A stretch of DNA of 64,000 bases from Lactarius indigo (lineage: Eukaryota > Basidiomycota > Agaricomycetes > Russulales > Russulaceae), in NCBI GenBank assembly GCA_025766275.1, contig JAFKAC010000005.1, positions 186,001 to 250,000 of the forward strand. Reading direction: 5' to 3'. This document shows, in pieces, positions 12,837 to 25,284 of this stretch (the stretch's first letter is position 1; each line of letters starts with the position of its first letter). The position numbers and the translations under genes are program-made. Under the pieces are notes generated by a model. It was not told where the DNA came from. It saw only the letters and a program-made list of their open reading frames with translations, and searched no databases.

Positions 12837-13182
12837 AACGGGGTACTCATTTTACGAAAAGGTCTTGCATTACTAGTGTTAGGCGGTAGGTTTGGCCTGG
12901 AAAGGGGCTTAGTAGGTTCCACATGTTTACTATTCATCGTGCTTCGGGAAGTGTACTGCCAATAAGAGGGGCTGGGACATCAGGCTATGCGTATGGAGCT
13001 TGGGTGTCATGCGCGAGTCATCAATATCAAGAGGACCCCAGAATAGTAGAATAGTAGACGTAAGAATCGAACAAGAAACAGGGAAAAAAGAGCGCGAATT
13101 GTATCGTAGTCTCGTGCGGGTAGTAGTCAATATATAGACGACACTGCATCTATGCTCGCTGGGAACAATATTCCGACAACAA

Positions 13183-16100
13183 CTACGCGATCTCATCTTG
13201 GCCCTTCGCCAGCGCGACTTGCAATGGAGTCATTCCCTGCACGTCTACTGCCTCTACGTCTGCGCCCCGTGCTAACAAGATGCGTGCGACCTCGAGCTGC
13301 GATGACGACACCAAATTCGCTGACAGCACCATATGCAATGGGGTTCGGCGCTTCTTATCCCGAACGTTCGGATTCGCGCCATGCTCCAGTAATAATCGCA
13401 AAATCTGGGGACAATCACCTTGAGAGTTACCATCCAAAATTGTCGCTTGCACTGGAGTCCAGCCGTCGTCGTCCTGAGGATTAGTATCCGCATTGTGCTC
13501 AAGAAGTGCTCGAACAATCTCGACATGGCCCTGCCCTATGGCAAAAAGTAGTGGCGTCATGTGGTCCTCATCTTCAAAATTTGCATCTGCGCCGTGTTCG
13601 AGTAAGCATTGTACAACGTCGAGGTGTTCTTTGCGCAACGCAAGTTGCAGTGGCGACCGATCCCAGATGCCCTTAGCATCTACGTCCATCCCGCACTTAA
13701 GTAGTGAACGTACAACTTCGACGTGACCTGCATACGATGCCGAGTGTAATGCAGTACCCGCGTTACCACCTATCGCATTTGCATACTGTGGATATTTGAG
13801 AACAAGGTGTTCAACTATCTCGTGGAATCCACAAATTGCGGCGTAGTATAATGGTGCCGCTCCTCGTTGTATTTCAGCTTTGATGGCAGGTGACCAGCTG
13901 TGATCGACGTCTTCCAACTTGACCCACGCGGAGAAGAATGGCCTTTCCGGCTCAAAGAGATATTCCATCCCATCGCGGATCCGTGACGCCACATTCTCGA
14001 CCTGTCCATGAGCCACCCAATGCTCAGCGGCATATTGAGCTAGAGGGTCAGTTGCTGCGCCAATATCATCAACAGAGTCCCGTAGTAGGAAACCAAGACA
14101 GGCCCTGGCGATAAGCGTGTTGGCATCTTCGACGACAATATGGTACCGAGAGATCTCTTTTGTCGATGTCGCGAGGCGGTCCGACAGTAAAAACTCCTTC
14201 ACCGAAAAGTGCGAAAACTGAACAATCTGGGAATCGCCGGCGGGAACAATGGTAATCAGACTTGAGCAGGTCGAAAGTACAGCTTGTTCGTGATCTTCCC
14301 ACCGCCACTTTGAGTTCAATTTCGGGATCCCTTCCTTCGCCCCATCGAAGTCAAAAGCTAGGAGTTCCGCGAGCTCAGCAACAGAAAGAGGTCGAATCGC
14401 CACAGTCAGGCATTGCAGCATACGATGGGCATCTGCTCGGTTCCCTTTCTTGATTTCCATCACGATTCGCTCGTATGTCTCGTCTAGCGATTCCGGAAGT
14501 TCATCTAGCGTCCGCCGCACACTTGATGGAAGACATTGTCGCAGCGCATCCAGCTGACAGTACACCCACCGAAACCTGGACGGAGACATGAGCAGGAGAC
14601 ATCAGGTAAGGACGACGAGCTTACATTCCGTCGGCCTTTTCTGAAAGCGCCTCGACAACCATTTTCTTGTCGTCCTCTCGCCACCTCTTCATCATCGTCT
14701 CCGAGTCTGAATACACAACAGAATTGACATAGTCGACGATATCTTTCTTTTGTCCGCTCTCGTCATGCAGCGATACCCGATGATGTGCCAAAGGTGTAAA
14801 AGTAGCTCGAATATCGAACTCCGGTCGGCTCGTGACGCATATGTGGAGATGCGGTAGTTGAAGGTCGGCGAGTTCCTTGACAAGTGTAAGGACCTGTTCG
14901 CGAGGGGACGGAATTCCGGGCCAGTTCGGACACTCGTCGAGCGCGTCAAGGATAATGTAAACAGGCGGTGAATTTGGAATCGTGAGCATATCTTTGAGAC
15001 ATTTAATCATTACACTATCGCTTGGCTTTTGGGAACCATTTCCGTGTGCAGAATAAAGGCGGGAGAGGATGTCGCAGCAAGGAGGAGACTGATCAGAAAG
15101 TTGGATGAGGAGAGATGGGAGGAGACTGCGACGGTGTTGCTTGTCGAGGTCCCTGAAGTCGAAATAAAAGTAGGCCATTAAGGCGGACCCTGCTTCGCGT
15201 AACTTGAGGACGTCTTGGATGATCGTAGAACTAGACAGTAAAGTAAGCTTTTTGATGCGCGCGCAGATGCTGAGGAACGACGAACCAAAGGATGCTCTTG
15301 CCTGAGCCGGCTAAGAACGCAGACGGTGAGGGGCCGATCGGGAAAGACTAGGAACGACATACGTTTGCCGTAGACCCACAAGAGAGAGCCAGTGGACTTC
15401 CATTCCGCGAAGGAACTTCCTCGAAAGAACCATTCGGCTGTCCCCCCATAGTGAATGTCGCATGCGATGTTATGATTTATTGACGGATCTGGTGGAGTAA
15501 CCCATCTTCTAAGGCTCTCTCTCAATTGGTTCCCTATAAGCAGGTTAGAAACACCGGAGCAGTAGCAAGGGGTCGATCACAAACATTGCATGTCATCAAG
15601 AACCACCTTTGCGTCCTTTCCATCTAGCCCAAATACGCGCAATCAGGATCGGGTCAATGAGTAACCAACAAGCCACGCCTACCTTTAATAACCACCTCCA
15701 TCTTATCGTCTACGTCCTTCAATTGCTTTCCGACACTCGTTACTTTGTTATCGACCACATGCGTCAGATTCAGGATCTGTGCTGCCGCCATCTGAGCCTC
15801 CTCTTGCGTCAATCCATCTAACCTCTTTAATGCGTCTTCAATGTCCTTCCTTCCTACCAGCTTCTTCAAGAATTTTTCTAAACCAAGATTAGCATACACT
15901 CCTGGATTTCCAGGTGGTAACCCACTGGCTCGACCCTGCTTCATCTCCTTCGTCGCAATCGCAAAGATGTTTAGAACTTCCGTCATTATCTTCACAATAA
16001 TATCAGTCATCGCGTCAGTTGGTGGCACTTCCATGTAAGATTCGAGGCGTTTGAAGAAGTTCTCGATGCGCTCGAAGAGATCAGCAAGCGCTTCTTGACT

Positions 16101-16568
16101 CGCCTCGACATCCTTTGCGGCCTAACGGACCTCTGTTGAAAATCCTCCCCACAAAGATATCAAGGAGGATGCTCACCAAGAGGAAGACCCCGACACCGGC
16201 AGAGACTACTTTTGCTGGCGAGAATATCTGAAAAAACGATTAGCCACGAGTAGAAGACTAGTTAACCAGTTGAGACTTGCCAGTCCAACCCCTTCGCCCA
16301 GAGTTGCGGAGAACGCGTAGAGCACATTGATAGTTGGGTTGAGCCAACTTGATAATCTCTCATTGCGGCTGTTAGACTGATCGAACTCGTTGACTATGTC
16401 ATGAAGCACGGCAAGAATATCACCGGAAGAGTTGCAAGATTGTAGTTGCGTTGCGAGAGGGTGTGTGAGAAGGTCGGTCTTCGTCTTTTTCTCGTACTTT
16501 TTCAGGGCAGCGAGAAAGATGGTGCGGAAATTGGAGGAAGATACAGCTGTGAGGGTACTCAGGGACAT
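13183..16568 (-). CDS. NLR-like protein, Goodbye-NACHT-ankyrin, copy 2 (intact)
   Basis: Same architecture as copy 1 and apparently functional. Exons 16568-16290, 16227-16177, 16121-15926, 15877-15683, 15533-15363, 15310-15286, 15230-14625, 14575-13183 join in phase to 971 aa. Order: Goodbye domain (1 to about 240), NACHT with GKPGSGKS and YIILDALDEC, helical linker, then about seven ankyrin units from residue ~745 ending with DVQGMTPLQVALAKGQDEIA. Intron 3 (15925-15878) looks like open coding sequence here, but the matching stretch in copy 1 contains a TGA. GT-AG ends and an internal GCTAATC branch point argue that it is an intron in both. Expected role: cytosolic sensor in fungal innate immunity or heterokaryon incompatibility (from the family, not shown here). 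Confidence 0.9.
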
Positions 16569-18640
16569 GATAGCACAGCTAGGAATTTTAGGTGAACTGG
16601 TCAGCGATGGGAGGTAGACTGCGACTGCGAACCCGTCAAAGGAGGTCGGACTATCCGAATTTCCATACAAGGCCGGTAACCGGTGATCGACTCGGAGACA
16701 ATTAACGCTGGGTGGCCCTGATCTAAGCACCTTTCGTCATTCCAACCAACGGTTACTTATGCGTTTAACACCGCCGCGCATCACATAAACGGAATGTGAC
16801 CTCAGGCGGGCTTCCTGTAGCCGTTCCCATAAGCCCCAACGTAGGCTATTCGCGATCCGACGGCAGGCTCGTTTTCAGGAATACGTGTCTGGTCGACGAG
16901 CGGACGCCATCTGATGACCTGGGGACACCAACTCTATCAACCCAGAGACGGCGGTTCGAAAGTATGCGATCTATCTCTACCCGCGGATTTAGTCTTGCGG
17001 ACGTCACCGTAAAGCTTTACCTTATCCCTCATGGCATTTTTCTGCAGCCCACCCTCCGCCAAGGACTACGAGTTCGTGTGTTAGTAAGATAGTCGCAGCA
17101 GAGCCAGGTGGCCGAAAATGAAGGTACCCTCCTATAAGCAAAGTGAGTTCCACTATCTTTGCTCTAATTCCGATCGTTTCTCGCCCGCCCCCTCCACACC
17201 GCGGAATCAAACCTCGTGACGCCGGACCCCTCTCGTACCGCCACTTTCGTAGCGAACATGGAGACGTTTGAACCCTCGCGCACGTCCGTGAACCCAGGTG
17301 ATTCAGTGCCTCTCGTGATCAACAAAGTGCTGAACTGACTAAATGTGGCCTTAGACGCGCTTTTACCGCACACCGAGGCTCGCGCCTCATTCATCGCTTT
17401 TTTTTTTCCCTAAAGAACCGAAAAACAAACATACAAGGATCACGGCGAATTTGATCAGAGATGTCACCGCCGGACAACAATATGAGAGGGCTGTGCCGAC
17501 GAACGTTGTGACGCGCATGTTCATACTGTTCCACAGAGCCGCGGTGGGCGACCCCAGACCCTGGGAACTGGCCTGCGCGCGGGCGGCGGAAAGCGGACGT
17601 TCTAGGTGGACGCGGCTGGTGGCCATGCTGCGCGAGTTGTTCTGCGTGCGGGAGCGGTGCGAGATGGAAACCCATTGAGGTGCGTGGAATTGTCTTCCCT
17701 ATCCTTTCTTTCTTTCTCTAATTTACGTTATGATACTACGCGAAATCGCCACAGGAGAGTCGGGACAATAATGACAATCTTTGGGCACTTTTCGGAATGA
17801 AAGCCGGCAATTCGCGCCTGGGATTTGCGTGATCAGACTTGTTACGGTACAATCCGTAATGCGTTCGGACATCGCGGAATGCTCGATTCGTCGCGGTTCA
17901 GGTCTTTACTGCGGCACAAATTTTTTCCTGCTGTACAGACAGGGGTTATCGCGGTATTATTGGCATGATCTGACGGCGCTGTTCCGTGTAATTTGGGGGA
18001 GTGATTTGAATGGGTGAAGAACCCTAGTGTGATATGAATGACAGGGTGCACTTGACCGGTGAGTGAGCACCTTAGCAGTGCACTCGACCCTGTCTGCTAA
18101 AATTTCGTTCATCAATTAACAACGAGTTCCGTTCCCGAGGAACCTCTTTTGGTTCGCGCGCGCTAAGATCCTGATCCCCCATCTCAGGATCAAGGTACAG
18201 TACAGTACGAGCGCGAGCGGGGATTGCCAGTGATTGCAAGTGCGCGAGCATCATCGTTCTCGTCAGTGAACACCTAGCCGAGACGCCACGAGCTCTAAAG
18301 GATCCAGATATATTCAATTGATTAAGGGGCTTGGGGAAATGGCGCTCATGTCAAACGAGCCAGAACCCGGAACGCCGAACACAGAAGGAGCACCTGATGG
18401 GCCTGCGTCGTAAATTTTTCCTTGCTGTGACCCTGTATACGGTTTACGTACGTACAGGCCAAAAGTGCAACAGATAAAAATGACATGCGGATACGATGCG
18501 CAAGCAGGTGACTGAATAATAGGGGTTCTCGCTGTGCCTCTGTCTGAGTAGGATGCAAACGAGGCCGCCATACTGGATATTAAAGGGTGGCAGTTCCTTT
18601 CCGATCACACCCCCAAAACCTTCGAGGCGTAGATCCAATA
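16569..18640. other. Spacer without a recognised gene
   Basis: Upstream region of NLR copy 2 and downstream region of the tetraspanin gene. Open frames on both strands (for example 17164-17394, minus) show no domain, splice pattern or paralog support. Confidence 0.5.
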
Positions 18641-20311
18641 TCAAGATTTCCCACGAGCGCGCCCATACGTACTTCTTCTGTCCTCTCGGAAAGCTCCGTA
18701 GCTAGTCGATGCAGGGAACGGGGGAAGGGGTAACCCAGCCTTCTTCTGGTCCACGAGTCCCATAGACAAGACGTCGTCGACGGTGAGGCGGTACCGCGCG
18801 GGAGTTATTCCCTTCCCAAAGCGGCGTGTCACGTGATTTGCGCAAAGAAGCCCGACGAGAATGTTCGCCAAATGCAGCGGGACAAGCGAAAAAAACCGTT
18901 CCCCACGCAGAAGTAAGCACGTCATGCTCAAGACGGACAAGCGGGCCGTGGCAACCAGGAAGCGGTGACCGCGGATAACACGTGCCAGATGCAACCGCAG
19001 CGTGAAGTGGGTCACTCCATCCGCAACAGCCAAGAGCACCTTGCAACACCGTCCGCGCACCGGCAGAGTACCAGAGGTTCCACGCCTCGCTGGCCCTGGC
19101 ATCGAGAGAGAAGGTCGCCTTTTTGTACGTCACATAGCCCACCGAGACAAAAGAGATAAACGAAGGAAAGAGCAGAAGCACATAAACCGCGAGAATTGGA
19201 CGAGAATTAAGAAGCGTCCCAGTAACCCCAACGAGTGAAGCGAGCAATAGCAAAGAAGAGCTGAACGTGATCAAAGTGAGAGCTGGGGAATCCGTGATAA
19301 GGACCACTGGTGCCGCGGGGTAGGCTGTCAAGCGGAAATGTGGAAGGCTAACAGAGGTGCAACAGCTCGGGACTTACCAGCAAACCAAGTTAATATGGAG
19401 AAGACCAGAAACGTCAAACCAAGGAGGAAGACAGTTATCACGCTTGCAAGCAAACACCACTTATGTGGCGTCCATTGTCCCACCCGATCAATCCCTAGAC
19501 CCTGACTGTCGCGTAGAGCAGTTTCCATGTCTGCTTGGCTCCAACCCCCGACCCTTTTCAGTCCCCACAGCCCATTCGACGAGTAGAGGTCACCACGAAA
19601 CTCGGAAGGTATCGACCGAAGGGATCGCGGTCGCGGCCACTTCTGCGTCAGTTTGTCGGCCGCGGTCAGGAAAGGCTGCTTTGGGGCAGAGCCCAAAAGG
19701 GCCCCAGGGCGGCCCTTGGGAGACGGTGATCTAGAGAGGTTATAAGTGGGAAACCGTAGTTTCAACACCTTCCGACGGAGGGAGCCAAGACCAGAGTGGG
19801 CTTTAAAGGGCATCTGCTTCGCGAATAACAACATTTTCATGGAAAACCGAGAGACGGGATTTGATACTTCGGCCACAGGAGCAGCTAGGAGCCCAGACGA
19901 AGCAAGGTCGTCGTCAAAGTTTGGGTGGGCCTTTAAGTGGAGGGAGTCGTCGAAATCGATTGTGCTCGTCGTGACTGATGTAGGCCGCCGTTCGCGTTGT
20001 CGTGGATACGGGCCAGGGTGGGAAGATATGAGAGACGAACGATGAGAACGGGCCGGAATTGCTGTGAAGTGAGAAGTATTCCGCGCAGGGGATGGGTCTG
20101 TTGCGAAGGTGCGTGCATTTGGGCCACCGGTTTCGGCGTTCTGTGGGTCCCAGGAGCGACAGCTCGTCGCTGGTTGCGACTCTGTTGAGGGCTTGCGCGA
20201 AAGTGTCGACCATTTGTGGGTACTGGAACGACGACGAATTGACCCTTGCAGAAGAGTTGAGGAAGCTGGAGGTGATGCCTCAGAGCGGACGAGGCTAGAA
20301 TAGTCGGGCAT
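18641..20311 (-). CDS. Tsp2-type tetraspanin with an apparent 1-nt frameshift
   Basis: Four-pass membrane protein of the basidiomycete Tsp2 tetraspanin group. Exon 1 (20311-19378) starts MPDYSSLVRSEAS, has a long Ser/Pro/Arg-rich cytosolic N-terminus and ends in TM1 (LASVITVFLLGLTFLVFSIL). Intron 19377-19325 is GT-AG and 53 bp. Exon 2 carries TM2 (LITFSSSLLLLASLVGVTGT), TM3 (ILAVYVLLLFPSFISFVSVG) and the large loop with the CCG signature (LGCCGWSDPLHAA) and further cysteines (TCYPRSPLPGC). TM4 and the tail (SLVPLHLANILVGLLCANHV, then RRFGKG) lie in another frame. The break falls at a T7 run in the coding strand (18889-18895 on plus): one more T would join the frames exactly. Either a recent pseudogene or a base-calling error in a homopolymer. 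The frame is also open upstream to 20485, but the ATG at 20311 fits the family better. Confidence 0.85.
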
Positions 20312-21812
20312 GCTGTTGAGGAGGTAATGGATGGTAGTGGGGTGAAGAAGAGAGCGATACTTGTGACTGTGTTTAATTTGGCCTTGGCCGCAGTCGGAAT
20401 TTGTGACTCGGCTCTGGTTGGGCCGAGGCCAACGGTCGATCGCCAAACGATGACCCAAAGTACTCAACACCCGACAAAGGAGCATCGTGACGACTACTCC
20501 GCGAGTCGAATCTGGGCCACGATCTCCGTCTTTGAAAGGAACTCAACAACTGCACAGGTTCAGTCATGGTACCAGCCATGTGCCAACGAATCGCTATATT
20601 CGGTACGTTGCAACGCATCCGTACATTCTGAGTTGGCGCAAAGACGTCATACTGAACCTTCAGTACGTCATGAAGAGCCCGCATTTGCATCCATTTCTAC
20701 AAGAAGTCGTATCGATGCTCGTCACTGAACTTGAAAGCTTGAACCTGAAGCCAAGTGGATCTGAGCACACCGATCCTTGGAAATCTCGACACTTACTTCT
20801 TCGATTCAGTTCGGGAAGCAACACATTCGAGCCATGATATCGAAAATACAGCTCAAGCTTGAAACAGTTGGATGGCGTCATCTGACAACAAACTTCACTG
20901 GCGTGAGTAGTCAAAGTCCGAGTCTGGCCAAGTGCCCCTGGGAACGCCTGTAACACGTCAATACACTATCGCCGCGGGATTCTCTGCTAAAACCCTTCCT
21001 TTTTCCCTTGCCCCGTCAGAGAGGTTCGAGAGGAGAATGGAGGAGAGGTTGCAATCGATGCCCACTGTGCACGGCCCTCTTGCCCCCCGAGGAGTATGCA
21101 CTCGTACACCGTCAAGGCACCTGTCTGTCTGTCCAGGCCTTATCTGAGTGAGCGCATTTACTGCGGGTGTTGACCTGTCGAACGGGAGATTCCGGTGAGC
21201 ATTTTACGACTTCTTTTCGAGAGATTTTTCAAGGCATACGCTTAGCCATCAGATCACCGCACCTGTCGATAAGAGGAACCCCAGCTCATCGTTTTCTGTA
21301 ATCCAGATCCCGGAACTCGTATGAATTGAGTGCGATGGGCACTGTGGCGAAATCCCCCGCGCGTATGGCCAAGGGGGGGGTTAAAAGATGGGCACGATCA
21401 TGATGATGATCACGTTTGAAGGGCGAGTTGATACCTTTCTCAGCGCCTGCTCAAGGCACGCCTCCACCCATGAAATCCGATTGGGGGTCATCGCATTGTG
21501 CTTTGTCGCTACTCTTGAGGTCATTCCCTCTCATCGAGCAGCTGTTTCCTCCTCTCATCAACTGCAAGATCCTCAGCTGGGGTCCATGGACGTCCCCCAT
21601 TGGTCATCCTCCTCCCCGTGATGTCTCATACCTGTGCAAGAGTCTGTCACGTCCCAGTGTCCGCGAGCATAACTGCGCAAGCTTCGTGGGTATTTGTATT
21701 GAGGCCCTTTCTCCCTTGACTTACTGATCAATAAGGGGGCACGCTTTCCTAGACCATCCTTACCTTCGTTCTCTAACCTCCATACATCATCATTAACACT
21801 CGCTCCCCATTT
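20312..21812. other. Spacer without a recognised gene
   Basis: Divergent intergenic region between the tetraspanin (minus) and the first small membrane-protein gene (plus). Short open frames on both strands have no features of real genes. A pyrimidine-rich stretch precedes the ATG at 21813. Confidence 0.5.
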
Positions 21813-22449
21813 ATGTCGCCCTCTCCATCCAACACCTCTAAACACCTCTCGACGATCTCGCTCGTCGTCACCATCGTCACCGTTTTCGTCCTTCTTCCCT
21901 TTCCTGTGTCGGCAATGCCAATCGCCCCGCTCGAGCCCGTCCCACCCCCCAATCCCCCAAGTCCCGACCACTCTCATATGAGTCGCAAAGTCATATTCGA
22001 CATCGTTTTCGGACTCGGTAAAGCCAATTCTCACTACTCTCCCAGAGGCCCTTATTCACGGCATCCACGCCACCCAGGACTCTCCTTCTTCTCCATCGGT
22101 GCTTTTGCGTGCTTGGCTTCCTGGAGGTCCTCCTCTGGGTTCAATGATGTTATTGATCGTGCGTTCCCACCTTCTTCGTGCGGGTACCTTGGTCTCCTCA
22201 CAGTACACTTCTATATACACAGGCATATGTGCAGCGACCGACTCTCTAAAGCAATTCTTATCGGCCTTCCGTCTTACCACATTCTTCGCGCGGGCCGGCA
22301 ACGCTATCGCTGGCGCCACCGATGCCAGCATCTCGTCCACGCGCATCGGAGTCACAAGTACTGCGTCCGTTTCCATGGCGAGGACGCAAAGCTCTGGACC
22401 CATTTCTGCGCATGACCCTGACCACCAGACGCCTACTGTATCCGTTTAA
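21813..22449 (+). CDS. Small signal-peptide membrane protein, unrecognised family, member A
   Basis: I do not recognise this family; it is defined here by five paralogs in the window. Exons 21813-22017, 22078-22158 and 22223-22449 join in phase (both introns phase 1) to 170 aa. Residues 1 to about 34 are a signal peptide (LVVTIVTVFVLLPFPVSA), then a Pro-rich stretch and the family motif SRKVIFDIVFGLG, directly before intron 1. Exon 2 gives a hydrophobic segment (LSFFSIGAFACLASW). Exon 3 begins RICAATDSLKQFLSAFRLTT and ends in a Ser/Thr-rich tail without a second membrane segment. Members B and E align through exon 3. Short size, signal peptide and rapid divergence would fit a secreted or membrane effector-like protein, but that is inference. 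Confidence 0.7.
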
Positions 22450-25195
22450 TTTTTCTCTTCATTTATCGTTACAGTATTCTTAGTTCAACTGCACGTAATG
22501 ACGTTTCGTAACCATCATAAACTAGCTTCTTTCAAATAGGATGACAATGTATATTCGATGTGGGTGTCGATGCCGCACACTTCATCATCTTCGTAGCCCC
22601 GCTGTCTCGTGAAGTGACTGAACAGAGACAACAATCAAGGAAAACCTGGAGAATCGGCACTTTTCTGGTCTGGGAGGGCAGGTTATGCCCCCAAAGGCAG
22701 TTCTCCACTCCAGTTTGATACCTCGAACCCTTGTGACGGATTTCCCTTACCTGCGTGAAAAAAAAAAAAGGCTGTGCGCCCGAAGATAGAAAGGATCGCA
22801 CTGCCCCCACTGCCAAGACTGTGAACTATGCGCCGAGCGAACGGGATGAAGAGGGACGTGGCACTGTCACGCTGGACTTCACGGCGCAAATCGGGACTTC
22901 ACGAACCCCGAAAGTACCTTGGGGCGTTGGAGGAGGCGTTTGCAGGAGAGGACATTGTCATTGAGGCGTTCGAGTCTCAGTTGTCCTTCGGGTCACGTGA
23001 TCAACTCGGGTAAGGAAAACCGTAAAACCTGTCATGGTGGCGGTTTTTCTTTCAACATACATTAGCGTACGTTTGAATATCTGGGTAATTTTACTTCTGT
23101 GCAGCAGGGTATTCGGAAATGGAATGCGATACATTTTTCAACGCGCTTGCAAAACATCTATTTAGGACTTGTAGAAAGTCAGAAGAGTAGGAAACCAGAG
23201 GAACATACCGTACTGAAGCGAGCGTAACGCAACTTGTAAAGAGAAATTGGTCGCACTTGATGATTATAATTGTACATCTGTACATCGGGTGCTAACTCAG
23301 GAATCGAGTTTGGGTCGACGATCTGGGCCTCAAATATTCAAAAAAAAAAAAAAAAAGATCTGGGCCTCAAAGGTAAGAAGAGTCTAGCAAGCATCTATAA
23401 ACTGACCGCTCACGCTGGTAATGGTTGAGATCATGGAGGATTGGTTGGCCGCCTCACTATGCCTGACTCGGAGGCCGCGGAATTGCCACGTATCACCGCG
23501 AGGAGCCGCGCGTCCGGATGGTGCGGGGTTGTGGTATTGCACATCTGTGGCTGGCTGTTGTCTGCCGTCGCGTCACGGGTTTCAAAGAGAGATCCAGGCA
23601 ACTGCGACTTACCCACCCCAGTCTTCAACACGCCCCTACTGTAGGCGGACCCCTTTTGCCATCAACTGCATATCCATGACAACCCATGCCGTCAACCATG
23701 ACGCGAGCTACGGCGGCCTGAGGGTTCGAGTGACCTGCCTGCCGGAGGAAAGAGGTGAACGATGGTGAATCGAGCACCAGGAGTGTGTTGGATGGATTGG
23801 AGAGCGACATGATCCCAGGGCCTGGTAGATGAATCTCACGATCATAATGGCGGGTGTGATGTTGACTCGGTCAGGAGCCAGTAGCTTGGTCTTTAAGGCC
23901 AATATTAATGAGACGTGATCATGATAGAAGAGTATCTCTCACTCGAAACCTTCGTCTGACCTATTTCCAGGTTGACCCATGTGGCAAGCGAGCAACGGGC
24001 AAGGGGCAACGTCGTAACCGTGAACGGAGGTGGCCGAAAGTGAAATAGTGAACCTGGTCGCGTAGTCTCAGCGACGATGGACTACACCCTAAAGCTCGGC
24101 CACGACAGAGAAAGGAAACTCACCATCTTCCCTCGTCAAACCGTAAAGTTGCAATCGTCAAAACGTCGATCCGTCTCCACCCTGCTGCGGTTCACCCCCA
24201 CATCGGTGAGGCGGTCACGGTAGCCCAGCCATGGAATGTACCGACACGGCGACTACGGATGCCTATTCGGCTGAGGATCAAGGCCGCTATTCTCTCTGCA
24301 CGCCCCAGTCTAACTCCGAGCAAGAGATTCAACGTCTTTCTGCTGAAAAATTGGGCTCTGTAGCATAGATAACAGCGTACTCACAAGTACAACGCCGACT
24401 CGAGGCACGGGCACGAAATTCCTACTTGCTTGGTTACGGCTGCTTTGTTGGCTTTACGCAGAGAGGGGGCGTCCTTCACGGCGAACGGGACAAGGTTCTT
24501 TGGTGGAACCCTGGCGCACCATTCCCACCAAGATAGGGTTCCTTCCCAAGGGGCCTCTGATCAGTTGATGCACCACAGAGCACCAAGACACGCCGACTTG
24601 ATCTACATCAGTTACTTACCCTTCTACCCAGCGGGAAAAGAGGATGATCGATGCCGTGAGTAATGCGTAAAGCGCCTAGTGTTGGCGTCGCGCTGGATGG
24701 GCACATCTCGTAAATGGGTTGATTTTCCTGCGCTCTAACCGAGCAGTTGCCATGGGCCCCTGAACTGCCAATGTCTGAGGGAGTTCTTCCTCGAGTTTGC
24801 TGTTGTCGTAGCGGCAGCCCTCTGTGACCCACTTTTTTGGCCGCTCCTCGCTACCGACAGTCCCCCCTCGAGGACAGGATACCCTCGATGGTCTCCGATC
24901 TGGTCCTAGGATGTTGTATCGATGACGAGGGGACGGCCGCTAGATGCTGTTGCGTTTCCCGGCGAAGGTTCTCAGGAGATCAGCATACCATCGCGCTAGG
25001 ACATGGGGGTGTGTTCCGGTGGCCTTGGCGCCTGAATCCCCCTTTCACCTCTCCTTTGCGTCCCCGACCGAATCGGCCCCCGTCCTTGGCTGCAGGAAGG
25101 TCGCTTGAATGAGCCAATAAGTTATCCGAGATGGCTTCCTGGTGTGAGGTGAGTGTACCGCCTCCGCCTCCACTGCCTTACCCTAAATCGTCCAT
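22450..25195. other. Spacer; one micro-retroinsertion
   Basis: Between family members A and B. Besides the 23320-23370 insertion, it holds an A12 run (22758-22769) and scattered short frames on both strands without recognisable domains. Confidence 0.5.
23320..23370 (+). mobile_element. Micro-retroinsertion: poly-A flanked by 14-bp target duplication
   Basis: GATCTGGGCCTCAA occurs at 23320-23333 and 23357-23370. Between the copies lie only ATATTC and 17 A residues. This is the structure expected when L1-type reverse transcription starts from a poly-A tail and stops almost at once. The source element cannot be told from six bases. Confidence 0.75.
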
Positions 25196-25203
25196 TATAA
25201 AAT
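25196..25203 (+). promoter_or_regulatory. TATA box of family member B
   Basis: TATAAAAT, 89 bp before the ATG at 25285. Members C and D carry TATA-like elements at similar distances. Confidence 0.6.
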
Positions 25204-25284
25204 TCGCCTCTGTTGTATGACCTCACTTTCACACTTCGTCCGACATTGACAAAATACACCTACAACGCCTAATTCCTTCAAACT

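Larger units (their letters stand above)
12590..16568. repeat. Segmental duplication, copy 2 (NLR and 3' flank)
   Basis: Partner of 1870-5888; see the entry there. All eight NLR exons have the same length as copy 1 except the last, which is longer here. Confidence 0.85.
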
